Assembly (NCBI RefSeq): GCF_029227915.1
Contig: NC_079875.1
Coordinates: 28,268,001 to 28,332,000, forward strand
Reading direction: 5' to 3'
Origin: Hydractinia symbiolongicarpus
Lineage: Eukaryota > Cnidaria > Hydrozoa > Anthoathecata > Hydractiniidae
DNA length: 64,000 nucleotides
Shown here: positions 31,801-42,948 of the stretch, piece by piece
Position numbering within the stretch: position 1 is the first letter of the stretch
Layout of the letters: every line of letters begins with the position of its first letter
Position numbers and translations under genes: made by a program
The notes under the pieces: generated by a model
What the model was told of the DNA's origin: nothing
What the model saw: only the letters and a program-made list of their open reading frames with translations
The model's database searches: none

Positions 31801-31823
31801 ATTTCGGTCGCTGTTCTGCAATC

Positions 31824-33012
31824 CTATGACGGTGAAATGTCCGGTTTGGAAAGTAAGTCTTGCAATGCAGGTAAAGGTCCTTGAGAACCCTCATTAAAAC
31901 TTATCACTGCAGATGATGTAGCCATCTTTAACACATCTCGGCCAGTGTAGACTCTTTTTGAGCGTTTGCTCCAAATCATTCCATTCAATGACTCGTTGAC
32001 GTTTTTGGGTTTGGCCATGTAAACATTATTCCATTCGCCAATCTTTGAATAAAAATATTGGTTGCAAGATCTTAGTTACTGCTGGAGGAATGTTGATGTT
32101 AGGTTTCCAAGTTTTTGCTCTTGTAGCAATATCAGCTTTGTACTTACACAATGATTCCGCTCCATCTGGACAATACATATGACGGTTTTCCAAATTTTCA
32201 TTAGCACTGCAATGAAATGATAGCACCAACTGCTTTTTTCATCTTATAGCTTCTGTCTGCGTTTTGGCGTATTGCCATACCGTAATAATTTTGCAATTTA
32301 TTTATGACTTAAAGGTCAAGCGTCCCTTTCCAAAAAGAAGTTTTCCGCCAGACAATACGTTTCCTCGATAATTTATGTGCAGATTCCGAAGGTGTGCCAA
32401 ACACCGCTTTTAGACGTGGCCTACACACTCAGCCTTCTTTATCTCAATGCCTGGGTAAGGGTCAGCTTCAACGACGCATTGAAAAGCTTTATCACCGTCA
32501 CCGATGTAGGTTGTGTACCTAAGTTTTCTATCGGCTACTGAACGACAAAATATATTTTTGGCACCTTGAACTTTCATTGAGCCAGAACTTCCTTTGTGGT
32601 TTATTTTGCAATTGTGGTTTATTTTCCATTTTGCGTACCCCTCAGATTGCTTTCTCTTCTCCCAAAGACTGCATGATTTACAAGATTAAGACTGCATGAT
32701 TTACAAGATTTTGAGAGAACGTCAACGTCAACACATTTTCCGTGTGATATCTCTGTCACAACTCCAATTAAGGATGCGTAACCTCGACGCTGCGAAGATC
32801 CATGCGTAAATTGTCTTTCAGTATGTCCTTTCTGATTTCATTGTCTTTGGCAACATAAGATTAAGTAATTCTTTATTTATGGATTCAAAAGAATCTGAGT
32901 TCATTGGTTGTGGCATATTCATTATCGCGCAAAATGTTTTTATGGCAATATGACCACCTCCAATTTCACGGAAAGCCATAATGGCTCGATAGTTGATTTT
33001 CCTACCTTTAAA
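31824..33012 (-). pseudogene. Mutator-like transposase (Mutator_dom type), frameshifted
   Basis: In minus-strand order: INYRAIMAFREIGGGHIAIK and FCAIMNMPQPM; a shifted frame with HGSSQRRGYASLIGVV and a C-x-x-C end (KSCKSC); then INHKGSSGSMKVQGAKNIF and RSVADRKLRYTTYIGDGDKA, holding the G-D-G-D acidic motif; IEIKKAECVGHV; GKGRLT; YGMAIRQNADRSYKMKKAV; MYCPDGAESLCKY; and finally NVNESLNGMIWSKRSKRVYT with AVISFNEGS. The order and motifs fit the family of eukaryotic Mutator-like transposases common in cnidarians and insects. At least four stops or shifts occur, so this copy is dead. No terminal repeats were identified. Confidence 0.75.
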
Positions 33013-34680
33013 AAACAGAAAAAAGAGAAGTAACTCTGCCTGTTTATATTAAATTCTTCGCGGGTCTAACCACGCTGTTTCAAAGTTTACAACGTTTTTA
33101 CATTAACAAATGTGCCGTAAAATAAACCAATCAAAATACAACGTATTTTCTAACATAATAGCTATTTTCTGCATCCTCCCCCCTGTAATTGCCAAAATTA
33201 ATTACTATACTTGTCCTTAAAACGACGATAGTTCTGCCTCATGTGTGTGTCGTCCTTTTAATTTAATTTTAGCATTTTGATCTTTGCAGAAAACAATATC
33301 TTCGATTCTTCATTTGATTGTTTTTTATCAAATATTCACCTCAATTTACTGTTAGCGTATGTTTTCCCCGATTTTATTTAGTCTTTTTATCATTAGAGCG
33401 TACTTTTGAACCAGAACTCATTAAAGTATATGGAAAAACTTGAAAACGTTTGAATGACATAATTTAAGAATAAGAATTGCTAAAACAACCTAAACTATCA
33501 GTTTTTCAATAAATCGGGAAATCGGGGAACCATTTTAAAAACAGTGCTCCTTTTCTTGGAATTTTTTTACGTAAGTTAGGGGGTAAAATGTTTTTTTAAA
33601 TCGATATTCTATTCAATATTCTTTACCTCAAATTTGTTGGTGTGGGCAATCGCGTTTCTGTTTTATATGTAATTTGATGTGCTCCCCTTTTTGGATTGAA
33701 TCAAGATTTTTCAATATAATTTTACCAAAATATGCCTGTCTGCAAATATTTTCTTCAATACAGTGTTTCAATAATGTGTTGATAACTCGTTGAGTCAAAA
33801 CAAAACGCTACAAAGATACAAACACCCGATCTGGTATAGATCTTGGCTTTTTAAGGTCAGTAAGTGAGTTGTCCTCGTAAAGAAATGGAAAAGGCAGTGA
33901 ATTAAATTTTGAAAATTTAGTTTACCTTGTTCTTGTCAAATAACAGTCTTCAGAGCCAAAAAGTGGAATGCGTGGCTAAAAATCATCAGGACAAAAAATC
34001 AAATTTAGGGATCACATGTTTTTTGCAATGCATTTTTTTTTCATTATAATTACATTATTATGATTATAGATATGGATAGAGCAGAGATAAGATATAAATA
34101 GAGGCAAAAAATGTAGTTCCACGCATATCGAGATTGAGTAAGTTAGGAGTTGGAAAGCAATACTATCCTCTTCGCGGGCGAGATAGTAACGTAAATGTAA
34201 TGCAGCGAAGAAGTATAAACGTTATAGTGTTTACAACTTCTAAAACAACTTTAACAAAATAAAACATTGCGGACTAGCAATTTACGTAGACCAAAATTTA
34301 CCTTTTTAAAAATTTAAGCGCCAAATGTTTTTATGTTCAGGTTTTTAAACTTACTTCAAATATGTAGACGAAAAGCGGGAATGATAGAGTAAATGTAGTA
34401 TTTGAGAATTATTATTCTTCCGCACTATAATAATTTTGTTGTGACACGATTTGTCAAGCGTGACAACGAAAATAGTTTAATAAAATGTACAATTAAAACA
34501 GTGCGTAATTACATTTTTTTATATTTGTTTATATTTGTGAAAACTCTCTAGTATTTTCGCAGAGTACCGTAAACAAACAAATTTCGTATTATACGCATCT
34601 ATGGGCGTTCCATGCGACAATCACGATTGATGATTAAGTGTTCGTGAACATTTTTTTTATCGCGATGCCTTACTATATTA
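33013..34680. other. AT-rich interval, no supportable gene
   Basis: Contains only short, motif-less frames. No 28S sequence was seen on the 5' side of the first R2 copy. Confidence 0.5.
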
Positions 34681-35452
34681 GGTGAACGTACCATCAAAAG
34701 CGACTTAAAGAAGAATCTTCCATTTAAAGATAAGCTGTACGCCTCTATAGATGGCAAGCCATTTTTTTGAAATGCAAAACAACCATGAAGGCCAACTGTG
34801 GCAAAGAGGTATCACATCAATCATCTCAGGGAAATCGTATAGCGAATTTATTCACCTTCGCATTGGGAGATTGCCGACACTCGAAAACTGCAATAGGGGA
34901 CGCGATGTCGATAAGAAATGCAGACATTGCCAGAGAGTGGGGGAAACGCTATCCCACGTCATCCAAGACTGTGGGTTCACTCACTTTCCCCGAATACAAA
35001 GACACGATAGTATCGTAGACCTATGCAAGAATATTGCCTTAAAGCATAGACATAACGTCCTCGTTGAACATGTGTTCGATTTAAATGGTACACGGCTCAA
35101 GCCTGACCTGGTTGTTATCAAAACAGACCAGATAGTAGTCATCTATGTGTCCATAGTGACAGAGAACATGCGCTTTCAGCACGCTGCTGGAACTTCGCTG
35201 AACGATGCATATACGCAAAAGGAACAATAATACGATAGACCTAACCTTAGAAGAGCGCTGTCTGATCGTTTCGGGATCGAAAATATATTGTTTGGAGCCA
35301 TCATCATCTCGTTACGAGGACTCTGGTGTTCACGAAACAACGCGTGCCTGTTGTCGATTGGCGGCTCAAAGAAGGATATAAACACGATGGTGGTGAGATC
35401 GATGGAGCGGTCAATTAAGATATGGAAATTTTTCATGCCTTCGACACTATGA
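34681..35452 (+). pseudogene. R2-type ORF C-terminus with restriction-like endonuclease (copy 1)
   Basis: The frame starts with IKSDLKKNLPFKDKLYASID, shifts once in a T7 tract at about 34763, and runs to a TAA at 35228-35230. It continues in the same frame after that stop (RPNLRRALSDRFGIENILFG) to TGA at 35450-35452. The CCHC knuckle is intact (CRHCQRVGETLSHVIQDC). RIQRHDSIV and LKPDLVV follow, but the next acidic position reads VVIYVSI, whereas copy 2 has VIVIEVSI, so a catalytic Glu/Asp seems replaced by Tyr. R2 enzymes nick 28S DNA with this domain before priming reverse transcription. This copy is inactive. Confidence 0.8.
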
Positions 35453-35654
35453 ACATGGGTGGTCACCAATGGCCCGAAGTGGTAATTTGTCCCGCCAAAC
35501 GAGGCGAAGAATACGGTGCCGTTTTATACGTCTATGCACCAGCGTGCAAGGCGAGGCCTTTAGACTTGGTCTCCAACACGCATGTATAAAATCCGATGGA
35601 GAAGGTTCGCGATAGATATACTGTAAATAAAAATGGTTACATCACATAAACAAA
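34681..35654 (+). mobile_element. R2-type non-LTR retrotransposon, 5'-truncated 3' end (copy 1)
   Basis: Coding for the C-terminal RLE domain (34681-35452) is followed by a 3' UTR of about 200 bp and then directly by 28S rDNA (35655). The same order recurs in copy 2. The reverse transcriptase region is missing. Confidence 0.8.
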
Positions 35655-35692
<38 letters not shown>

Positions 35693-35693
35693 G

Positions 35694-35736
<43 letters not shown>

Positions 35737-35765
35737 CAAAATCAGCGGGGAAAGAAGACCCTGTT
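35655..35765 (+). rRNA. 28S rDNA fragment, downstream flank of R2 copy 1
   Basis: TGACGCGCATGAATGGATTA and CGAAACCACAGCCAAGGGAA are highly conserved eukaryotic 28S sequence, continuing through GAATCAGCGGGG-type sequence to AAGACCCTGTT. Similarity stops at 35765. The first 28 or so bases of 28S expected just 3' of the R2 site (TAGCCAAATGCC...) are missing here. It is a fragment, not a gene. Confidence 0.85.
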
Positions 35766-36926
35766 CCAAATAAAACAAATACAGAGACTACTGGAATTGG
35801 CTGGTTCCTCAAATGCAGCGATCCAGGCTCTACTAGCGCTCGAATCTACCATCACCTTAAACTCAAGTGAGTGAAAATTCTTGACGAGTCTACACCCGAA
35901 GATGCGCTGAGGAAGAACCCCCGCTTCAGCGACCAGCTGTATGCAACAATTGATGGCAAGCCGTTATGTGAGTTGAAAAATAATCCCAACGGTCAATTAT
36001 GGCAAAAAGGCATTACGTCGATTATTTCTGGTCGTTCCTACATCGAACTTATCAAGCTACGCATTGGACGGCTTCCTACACTCCTACACAATTGTAATCG
36101 TGGGCGTGAGGTGGACAAGAAGTGCAGGCACTATCGAAGGGTGGGGGAAACCCTTTCCCACGTGGTACAACATTGCAGCTTTACGCACTTTCCACGAATA
36201 CAAAGACACGACTACATTGTCGACTTCGTAAAGGATACTGCCATCAAGAACAAGCACCAAGTACTCGTTGAACCAGTTTTCACCATTGCTGGAATCAGAT
36301 TAAAACCTGACCTCGTGGTTGTGCGTCTGGATAGCGTCATCGTCATAGAAGTGTCCATTGTGACTGAGCTAATGCGCTTTTAGCACGCTGAGGGTAGCAC
36401 TAGATGCTTATAATCAAAAAGTCGCATACTACGATCGACCTGGCTTACGAACTGCGTTGAGAGAGAAATACGGAACACAAACCGTCACGTTTGGTGCGAT
36501 TATTGTGTCACTGAGAGGCATCTGGTGCTAAGAAAATAACAACACTCTGTTCTCCATAGGCGGGAGACAACGCGATATCGATACAATTGTGGCAAGAAGC
36601 ATGGAGAAGACCGTAAAGATCTGGAAGTTCTTCATGCGAACAACGAAATGAAGGGGTATAATTTATGGTAGACCCCTAGAGGGTCACTAATGGCTCGAAA
36701 TGGCCATTTGCCCTGCTATAAAGCGAAGATTCGACCTATTGTTTTATATGTCTATGCCCTTGGTGTGCAAGACGAGGTGAATAGAACTTTCCCTCCAATG
36801 TCGAAAACATCAAAACCTGGAGAAGGTTTGCAATATAACATCTTTCTGTACGTAATATGGTTACATAAATTTTACATATCTGTGTACGGGGCACCGCCCC
36901 CATTAAAAACGGAAATTTACAATTAA
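35766..36926 (+). mobile_element. R2-type non-LTR retrotransposon, 5'-truncated 3' end (copy 2)
   Basis: It begins abruptly after the 28S fragment, codes for the same domain as copy 1, and has a 3' UTR ending AATTAA at 36926. The canonical 28S sequence TAGCCAAATGCC starts at 36927, exactly the R2 insertion junction. The two copies are divergent, not a simple duplication. Confidence 0.85.
35768..36651 (+). pseudogene. R2-type ORF C-terminus with restriction-like endonuclease (copy 2)
   Basis: A first frame reads QIKQIQRLLELAGSSNAAIQ. After a TGA and a one-base shift near 35870 the long frame runs from KILDESTPEDALRKNPRFSD to MRF at 36383. The knuckle has lost its second Cys (CRHYRRVGETLSHVVQHC). 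RIQRHDYIV, LKPDLVV and VIVIEVSIVTE keep the endonuclease pattern with its Glu. After TAG at 36381 and another shift the C-terminus continues (RPGLRTALREKYGTQTVTFG), with one more stop (LRGIWC-stop), to TGA at 36649-36651. Copy 1 and copy 2 thus carry different defects. Confidence 0.8.
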
Positions 36927-36968
<42 letters not shown>

Positions 36969-37006
36969 AATTAACGAGATTCCCACTGTCCCTATCTAGC
37001 AACAAA
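36927..37006 (+). rRNA. 28S rDNA fragment, downstream flank of R2 copy 2
   Basis: TAGCCAAATGCCTCGTCATC begins exactly where R2 elements insert and runs on through AATTAGTGACGCGCATGAAT to CCCACTGTCCCTATCTA, then decays. Only about 80 bp remain, so it is a dispersed rDNA fragment. Confidence 0.9.
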
Positions 37007-37439
37007 AGCAAAGAACGATTAAATACAGTAACAAAATTTTTTTTGACTTAAGACATGAGACAGCGCATTGTAACTAAAAAAAGAAAAGAAAACTTCATGG
37101 AAAAAATTAGAAGGACATTACCCAATCCAATGCAGTAATTAATACTTGTTTTTTGCCGCCCATTGATATGGATGTTCCGTTTCCCCTGGATGTAATTAGC
37201 ACAGCAGGTCCTTTTCAGGTTGCCTGCAGCCAGTAATACTAAATTATTGGAAGAATTTAACTCATCGTTATCATTCAATGATAGCCAGCTAACAAAGTTA
37301 GAGAAAAGTAGCAGGAACAAGTCCTCGTCTAATTGTTGGTAAGCACAACAAAAAGGTTGTATTACTGCTTTAAAATTTTACAATGTCTACCAAAAAGTGC
37401 AAAATTCTTTAGAAATGAAGAGAGAAAGAAGAAAATGTT

Positions 37440-38110
37440 GTGTTACCCCATTAATTTTGGGATTTGTTTAGGCCAAAGAAAGAACTAATGTTTCAGTACT
37501 CACATTGGGTAGAAATAACGAAGCTAAAGCTACAGAGGCATTTATGAGAGCTAAATTAAATATGATAAGAATCGTGTCAAGCTTAAAAACTTGATAGCAT
37601 TTGGAACAGACGAAAAGAAAAATTTATACGATATATTCATTGCAACGTTACGTTCAATTCCGCAAAGCACTTGTTATCTAAGATCCAAATGAGGGACAAC
37701 GTGCTGAAAAAGTTTTCCGGCCTGGGTATTGACAGTACGCCTTATATTAATGAAATATTTGGAAAGAAAGTGGGCTGGACAAAGATAAAGGGTGTAATGG
37801 ATTGCTTAAACAAACAGGAATTTGACGAAACATTTAAAAAACTATGCAGGAAATCGTCGGATAGACGTGGAGTTTATTGAATACATGAATCAGTATAAAA
37901 AAACATAAATGGACATCTATGCTGGTTCAACCAGGACAGCGTGTGGTTTAGGTAATCAACCAGCACATTACACATAAAATAACATCAAATCAATTAATTC
38001 TATGGTCAAGAGAAGCAAAGGAATTGGCAAGTAACTTTGAAAGAGATCATCAAATTGATCCAAGACGAGGTGAATAAATAAGATGAACAGTTAAACTTGA
38101 TCTCTTTAGG
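37440..38110 (+). pseudogene. MULE-type transposase relic
   Basis: Successive frames read LIAFGTDEKKNLYDIF (the G-T-D segment), then LLSKIQMRDNVLKKFSGLGI, the usual L-x-C-x-x-H-x-R-x-N-region shape, and VMDCLNKQEFDETFKKLC. A shift near 37850 follows. Further on, a segment of the type YT-x-N-x-x-E-S-x-N-x-M-x-KR is visible (HYT...NQINSMVKRSKGIG), with TLKEIIKLIQDEVNK after it. The order fits the C-terminal half of MULE/MuDR transposases. At least four breaks are present. No inverted repeats were found. Confidence 0.55.
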
Positions 38111-38401
38111 AAAGGTGTGTGAATTCTGTATAATTAGGTGGTTTAAAATTAAATTGAATCTAAAAACTTAAAGCTAGGATGAAACGTAATAATTTCATGG
38201 ATGATATAGGACACAACGTTCAATTATTGTAACGTTCCTTGTCAGTTGTAGGACCTGAAGACGGTTTTGGTGCATAATTATATTGGGTTTTTTTACAGGT
38301 GATTGGAGAATTGTCGAAAACTAGAGAGATATGTTATCTGCACACCGAATCGCAGCAGTCCACAAATTTAACAAATTTGTCATGAGTGATGAAACTTTCT
38401 T

Positions 38402-38650
38402 TTTCAACTCATGTATTTCCATCCATTTCTATTAATTAAAAGAAGCCACTGTCACAACACCAGATCATCCACAAATAATGTTAGTTTCTCATCGAATGGC
38501 GCAGCGATTTTTAATAGAACATTTTTATATTCATCTCTAAAGCTTTGGAATAGTTTGCCAGATCATATCAGAAAATTAGATAGTCTCCTTCAATTTAAGG
38601 TTGCAGTTGGCAGGCGTCATAACTTTAAATAATAATTTCTATAATTTTTA
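38402..38650 (+). pseudogene. LINE reverse-transcriptase C-terminal tail
   Basis: The frame 38411-38632 reads RSHCHNTRSSTNNVSF, FNRTFLYSSLKLWNSLPDHI and LDSLLQFKVAVGRRHNFK before TAA. H-N-TRSS and L-W-N-S-L-P are the closing motifs of Jockey/CR1-like ORF2 proteins. It is a 5'-truncated copy of another subfamily than the one at 7197. Confidence 0.65.
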
Positions 38651-38654
38651 CATA

Positions 38655-39995
38655 CCTAATAAAATATTTTAATCTATCTTCTTTAACACAATTAAATCAT
38701 CCTGATGTATAATAATAAAAGTGTCCCCCACCCCCTTCCTTCACAAGTTGCTCATCAATCTCTGAACCTTATGGGTACTCATTTACTCCTCCCTAGTATC
38801 TCTCTTTCCACCAGAGTGACCGTAACATCTGAAACATTAATAGATAACATCTTCATATCTCCATCCTACTGTGAAGCCTCTTCAGGATATCTAACTATAG
38901 GTATTTGTGATCAACTGCTACAATTCTTAATTTTGTGTGTCACGTGGACAAGTTAGGTGTTAACTTCAGTCGAAAAAAATGAACGCAATAGCTCGTTAAT
39001 TTTGCAGAGAAGTTTAAAGACCATGGCAGAACAGCATGAAGTATTCTCATCTAACAAATAATTATTATAGAAGTATTAGTTTGGCTCGAGACAAAAACAG
39101 ACAGCCTAAGATTATACCTTCACTTTTAAAATAATACAAAAAGTTCGTTTCGACACATTCACTTTTTTGTCCCAGGCAGACACGTATTTTTAACTTGTGT
39201 AAAACCATTTGGTTACTTACTGATGTTAATTACAAATCGTGACCATTTGTTAACGGTATAATGTTTTATATGTCATCATATTAACCAAGAACTGTTTATT
39301 TAACACCAAAGTACTATTCAAATATCGTCATCACAGATATGGTGTACGCAAGGAGATAGTGACTTAAGAGAGTATTTGTCGAACAGAATGTGGTAGTTGT
39401 TTAATACGTTATTAAATGGATCATATATTTACTTCACATTAGTTTAACAACTGTGTCGTACTGTAACACTTGCACGAATTTCCAGATTGGACTGCAATCT
39501 ATATGTATGTACCCATAACTCTTAATATCCTTATAAAGTGGTAATCGTAACATTCTATACTTTCAGATACATGAATTGACACTCTGATTGGACCTTGTCA
39601 CGGATATTCCATTTTTTATTTAAATATAATACAAAATTAAAAGTTTGCAGATTAACAATTTCACAATATTACACAGGAGAAAATTATTTAAGAAACAACA
39701 CATTTTGCAAACAGTAATTTCTTCTCAGCTCAAAAGCTCTTAAAAAGGTAAAGCATCCATGAACGGAAAATCAATCTGTCTAATGTGGAGAAAATTTGTG
39801 TTTGAAACAAAAACAAGACGCGCGGACTGCATTTCACAGCCATTCTTCGTAAATGTTGAAATCTTTTTCTTTAATGAAACTTCCTACAAAAATATAGTCT
39901 TCCCGAGAGAATCGAATAAAGTATACACATAAACGTTTGGAAAAAACTCAATATATGAACTTCAAAAGAAGTAAGTTAAACGTAACTAAACTTGG
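38655..39995. other. AT-rich interval, no supportable gene
   Basis: Several short motif-less frames only. Confidence 0.5.
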
Positions 39996-39998
39996 CGT

Positions 39999-40330
39999 TT
40001 ATTCGGTACTGTAGTTTTCTGGCGACAAGAACATAATTGTCATACATTTGTTATTGTTTGAATATCTGCGCCACAACGCCGTAACCTTGCTGATGTATGT
40101 ATGAGTCCAAAAACAAAAACCTTCCCACAGAAACAAAACAAACTTACTGTAAGAGCAACCCGTCTGATTTGGTGCTTGTTCTTTGTTAAACAATACAATG
40201 CCTTTTTTCAAATTGTTGGATCTGTGGCAATTTCAATGCATTCTTGACGTTTTTCTTGTTGTGATGTTTCTTTTTAAATGTCTACTCAATTTTTATCTCA
40301 TTTTCAAACATAATGGGCATAATCGGTAGG
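39999..40330 (-). repeat. Composite repeat family fragment (finger-protein exon)
   Basis: The minus strand reads KKGIVLFNKEQAP, the counterpart of KGIALFNKEQA at 21240. It then joins NQTGCSYS with a GTAAGT-like donor, the segment also present at 3415 and 26098. Its outer part (40195-40330) matches 13765-13850. 40062-40110 is a SINE 5' fragment as at 26255. Confidence 0.6.
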
Positions 40331-40868
40331 GCCTTTTTGATTCGCCCTGTTTCCTCTAAAATGAGGGAAAACTGAAAAGAACATTTTAATATTAACACCT
40401 TTTTAAACAAGCATCAGGAAAATTAAAATCGATCCTAATTCTGTACAGTCTTGGCAACAGTCAGGCTTACTTGCATCCAAGTAATCACAGATTTTGGGAG
40501 TTCAAAATCTTTTTAAACAAAAGTACTTACAGCTAGTTAAGTGTAAATTTGAAACATCGATATTTTTTCCCTTAACTCTTTAAATTATTACTTTTTTACA
40601 ACGAATATGTAGTCAAATAACAAAAGAGTTGAGAAATATTCGTTTTTACATTATATGCAAATAAGATTTGACAGATTTGACTGAGTTAAGTTGTCAGTAC
40701 AAGAAAGTTCGTATACTTTTGTAGCAAAAAAGGATATGCTCGCAAACGAAGTTGATGTTGTTTTGGACAGTTTTAATGAGAATAACAACATGTTTAAACA
40801 AAAGTTAACCTATATTTATCAACGAAATAAAGCCAAATAGACACAAAAGATAAATATAGGGGATGGAT

Positions 40869-41640
40869 ATAAAGTTTTTCAGTTAAAAATACTGGACCGA
40901 CAAGAAAATTATCTCTAGAAGAAGAGTTTTTATTAGTTTTAATGAGAATGAGATTATATTTACTCATAGAAGATTCAGCCTTTTATTTTCGTATTTCGGC
41001 TGGAAAAGTGTCCCAAATCAAAATAACATAGGTAAAACTCTTGTCAAAGGAACTACAAAAATTAGTTAACTGGCCAACCCGATACCAAGTTAGAGCAACC
41101 TTGCCTGATTGCTTTAAAAGGCTTTTCTCGAAAGTGCGAACAATTATTGATTGTAGCCAAAAAAAATTTGAGACTCCAAGTGCATTGGATGTGCAGGCTT
41201 GCCTTTGGAGCGATTATAAGCATCACTGCACATTGGTTGCAATTACTCCAAATGGAGCAATATCATGGCTTTCTCCAGTTTATGGTGGTCGTACATCAGA
41301 CATCCTTATTGCCAGAAATAGTGAATTTTTAGACATGCTTGAGCCTTATAATCAAGTAATGGCAGATCTGGGATTTAAAATTAAAACAGACCTAGCGATG
41401 AAGCAGTGTACATTGGCAATCCCCCCTAGTGCAGAAAAAGGTTCACAAATGTTGTCAAGTGATGTGAAAGAGACATCTAATATTGCAAATGTTCGAACTT
41501 ACGTTGAACTGGCAATTAAAAGGATGAAACATTTCAGAATTTTAAAGACTCAACTTCCTCTTTTATATTTGTCAATAATGGATGAAATACTAGTTGTTTG
41601 TGCAGCCTTATCAAATTTACGCTCACCTCTAGTTTCATAG
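40869..41640 (+). pseudogene. DDE_4 (Harbinger/ISL2EU-like) transposase
   Basis: One frame runs from TGPTRKLSLEEEFLLVLMRM (the HTH segment before the catalytic core) through a single TAG near 41031 to the 199-codon frame ending at 41638-41640. That frame carries IIDCSQKKFETPSALD (first catalytic Asp), VYGGRTSDILIA (conserved GGR-x-SD), VMADLGFKI (second Asp) and VELAIKRMKHFRIL (Glu). Spacing and motifs are those of the DDE_Tnp_4 family. The THAP-type N-terminus is not evident. The YqaJ protein at 41748-42269 converges on it from the other strand, the same gene layout as the 22.4-25.9 kb element. Confidence 0.8.
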
Positions 41641-41747
41641 GCTATGTTTGGAACATTTGGGTCGATATATTACGAACATATTTTGTTAACAACTCATTTA
41701 TATACTTAAAACACGACTTTTTATGCAATATATTTATAATATGTTTT

Positions 41748-42269
41748 TTATGTAGCTAGAGAAACTAGACATATAGAGCAGATCCAGTCTACATCAGAAG
41801 GAAGTTCAGATATTTTAAGTTTTTCACATTTGCAATGAAACCAAGCAGAGCTATCGCTGATTTCACGTTCTTCAAATAAAGCATTCTCACATTTAGCGCA
41901 GAAAGTGACAGGTTTGAAACCCAGCAAAGCTGGACAAACATCAGGTTGAAAAAAATATCTAAATTTCTTTTCACTTTTTTCAAATAAACAAGTCTTTTGT
42001 TGTCCATACAATAAAAAATGCATGCCGTGTCTTTACAATTGCCATCTGGAAATGATTTGTGTATAGTATTTATGTGCTTGGTTTATTTTAACATTTCCAT
42101 CTGGTGTCAGTGATAATAAAAAAGCACACTTGGTCACACCATCAATAATCTTTTTATCTCTGGTACTGTATGGACATTTTATTTCTAGTGATGATTTACC
42201 ATGGCACTTACATACCATGAAACCATCGAATGAAGCAGCTATATAGTCAGCGGGGGTAAAAAAGAACAA
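41748..42269 (-). pseudogene. YqaJ-like nuclease protein with C-terminal zinc site, truncated
   Basis: The minus frame 42269-42033 reads YIAASFDGFMVCKCHGKSSL, then EIKCPYSTRDKK and HKYYTQI: the A-S-x-D-G, E-I-K-CP and H-x-YY-x-Q motifs of YqaJ-type exonuclease domains. After a stop and a one-base shift, 42023-41748 reads FCAKCENALFEE, then SSAWFHCKCEKLKI and WICSICL, a PHD-like Cys/His cluster found at the C-terminus of such transposon proteins. It converges with the DDE_4 transposase at 40869. The N-terminal SWIM part, as at 24491-25470, is missing here. Confidence 0.7.
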
Positions 42270-42274
42270 AATTT

Positions 42275-42940
42275 AGAAACTTTCAGTTTAAATAAAAACT
42301 GCATATATTCTGACTTTTTTTTGTTGCCAAAAGTAAGAATAAGGATAGGGGAACAATACCAAAAAAGGTTGATCAAATTTCTTTTAGAGAAATATGAAAT
42401 TTTTTGAAAATTGTGATGTTTTTTTTTAAACCAAGAATGGGGTAAAAAAGAATAATTGAAAGTTAAAAAAAAATATATTTTTTTTTACCCTAACTGTATA
42501 TTTTATTTTACCCCAATGTCCATAAAGTACATTTTCCAGAAGTTAACACACAACATAAAGTTAGAACAAAAGATTAGATATATATATATGTATGAAGATA
42601 GTTGTTGAAAATACGAAATGCACATAAGAAATGATATTAAAATGTAGCTCAGTAATATATCCAAGTAGAAAAATGCGTGCATATTTGAGTTAAGTTTGAA
42701 GAATGTTCAGGTTCGATTCCTGTATCAAGCAATATTCACAGTATATATAGTTTAGTAATGGTAAATGGCACCCATAGCTTGATAGCCAGCAAGTCTTCAT
42801 CTCAGATAATGCACAAATAAGACGTTAATTCAAATTAATTATATATTACTGAAGTTTTGATTTTGATTTCATTTCTGCAACAAATACAAACTTATCTTAA
42901 CAAAAGAACTAATAATATCAAGAGTGTATATATACTGTTA
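42275..42940. other. Homopolymer-rich interval, no gene
   Basis: Poly-A/T-rich sequence with repeated GGGGTAAAA-like stretches. No coding motif. Confidence 0.5.
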
Positions 42941-42948
42941 ACTGTAAC

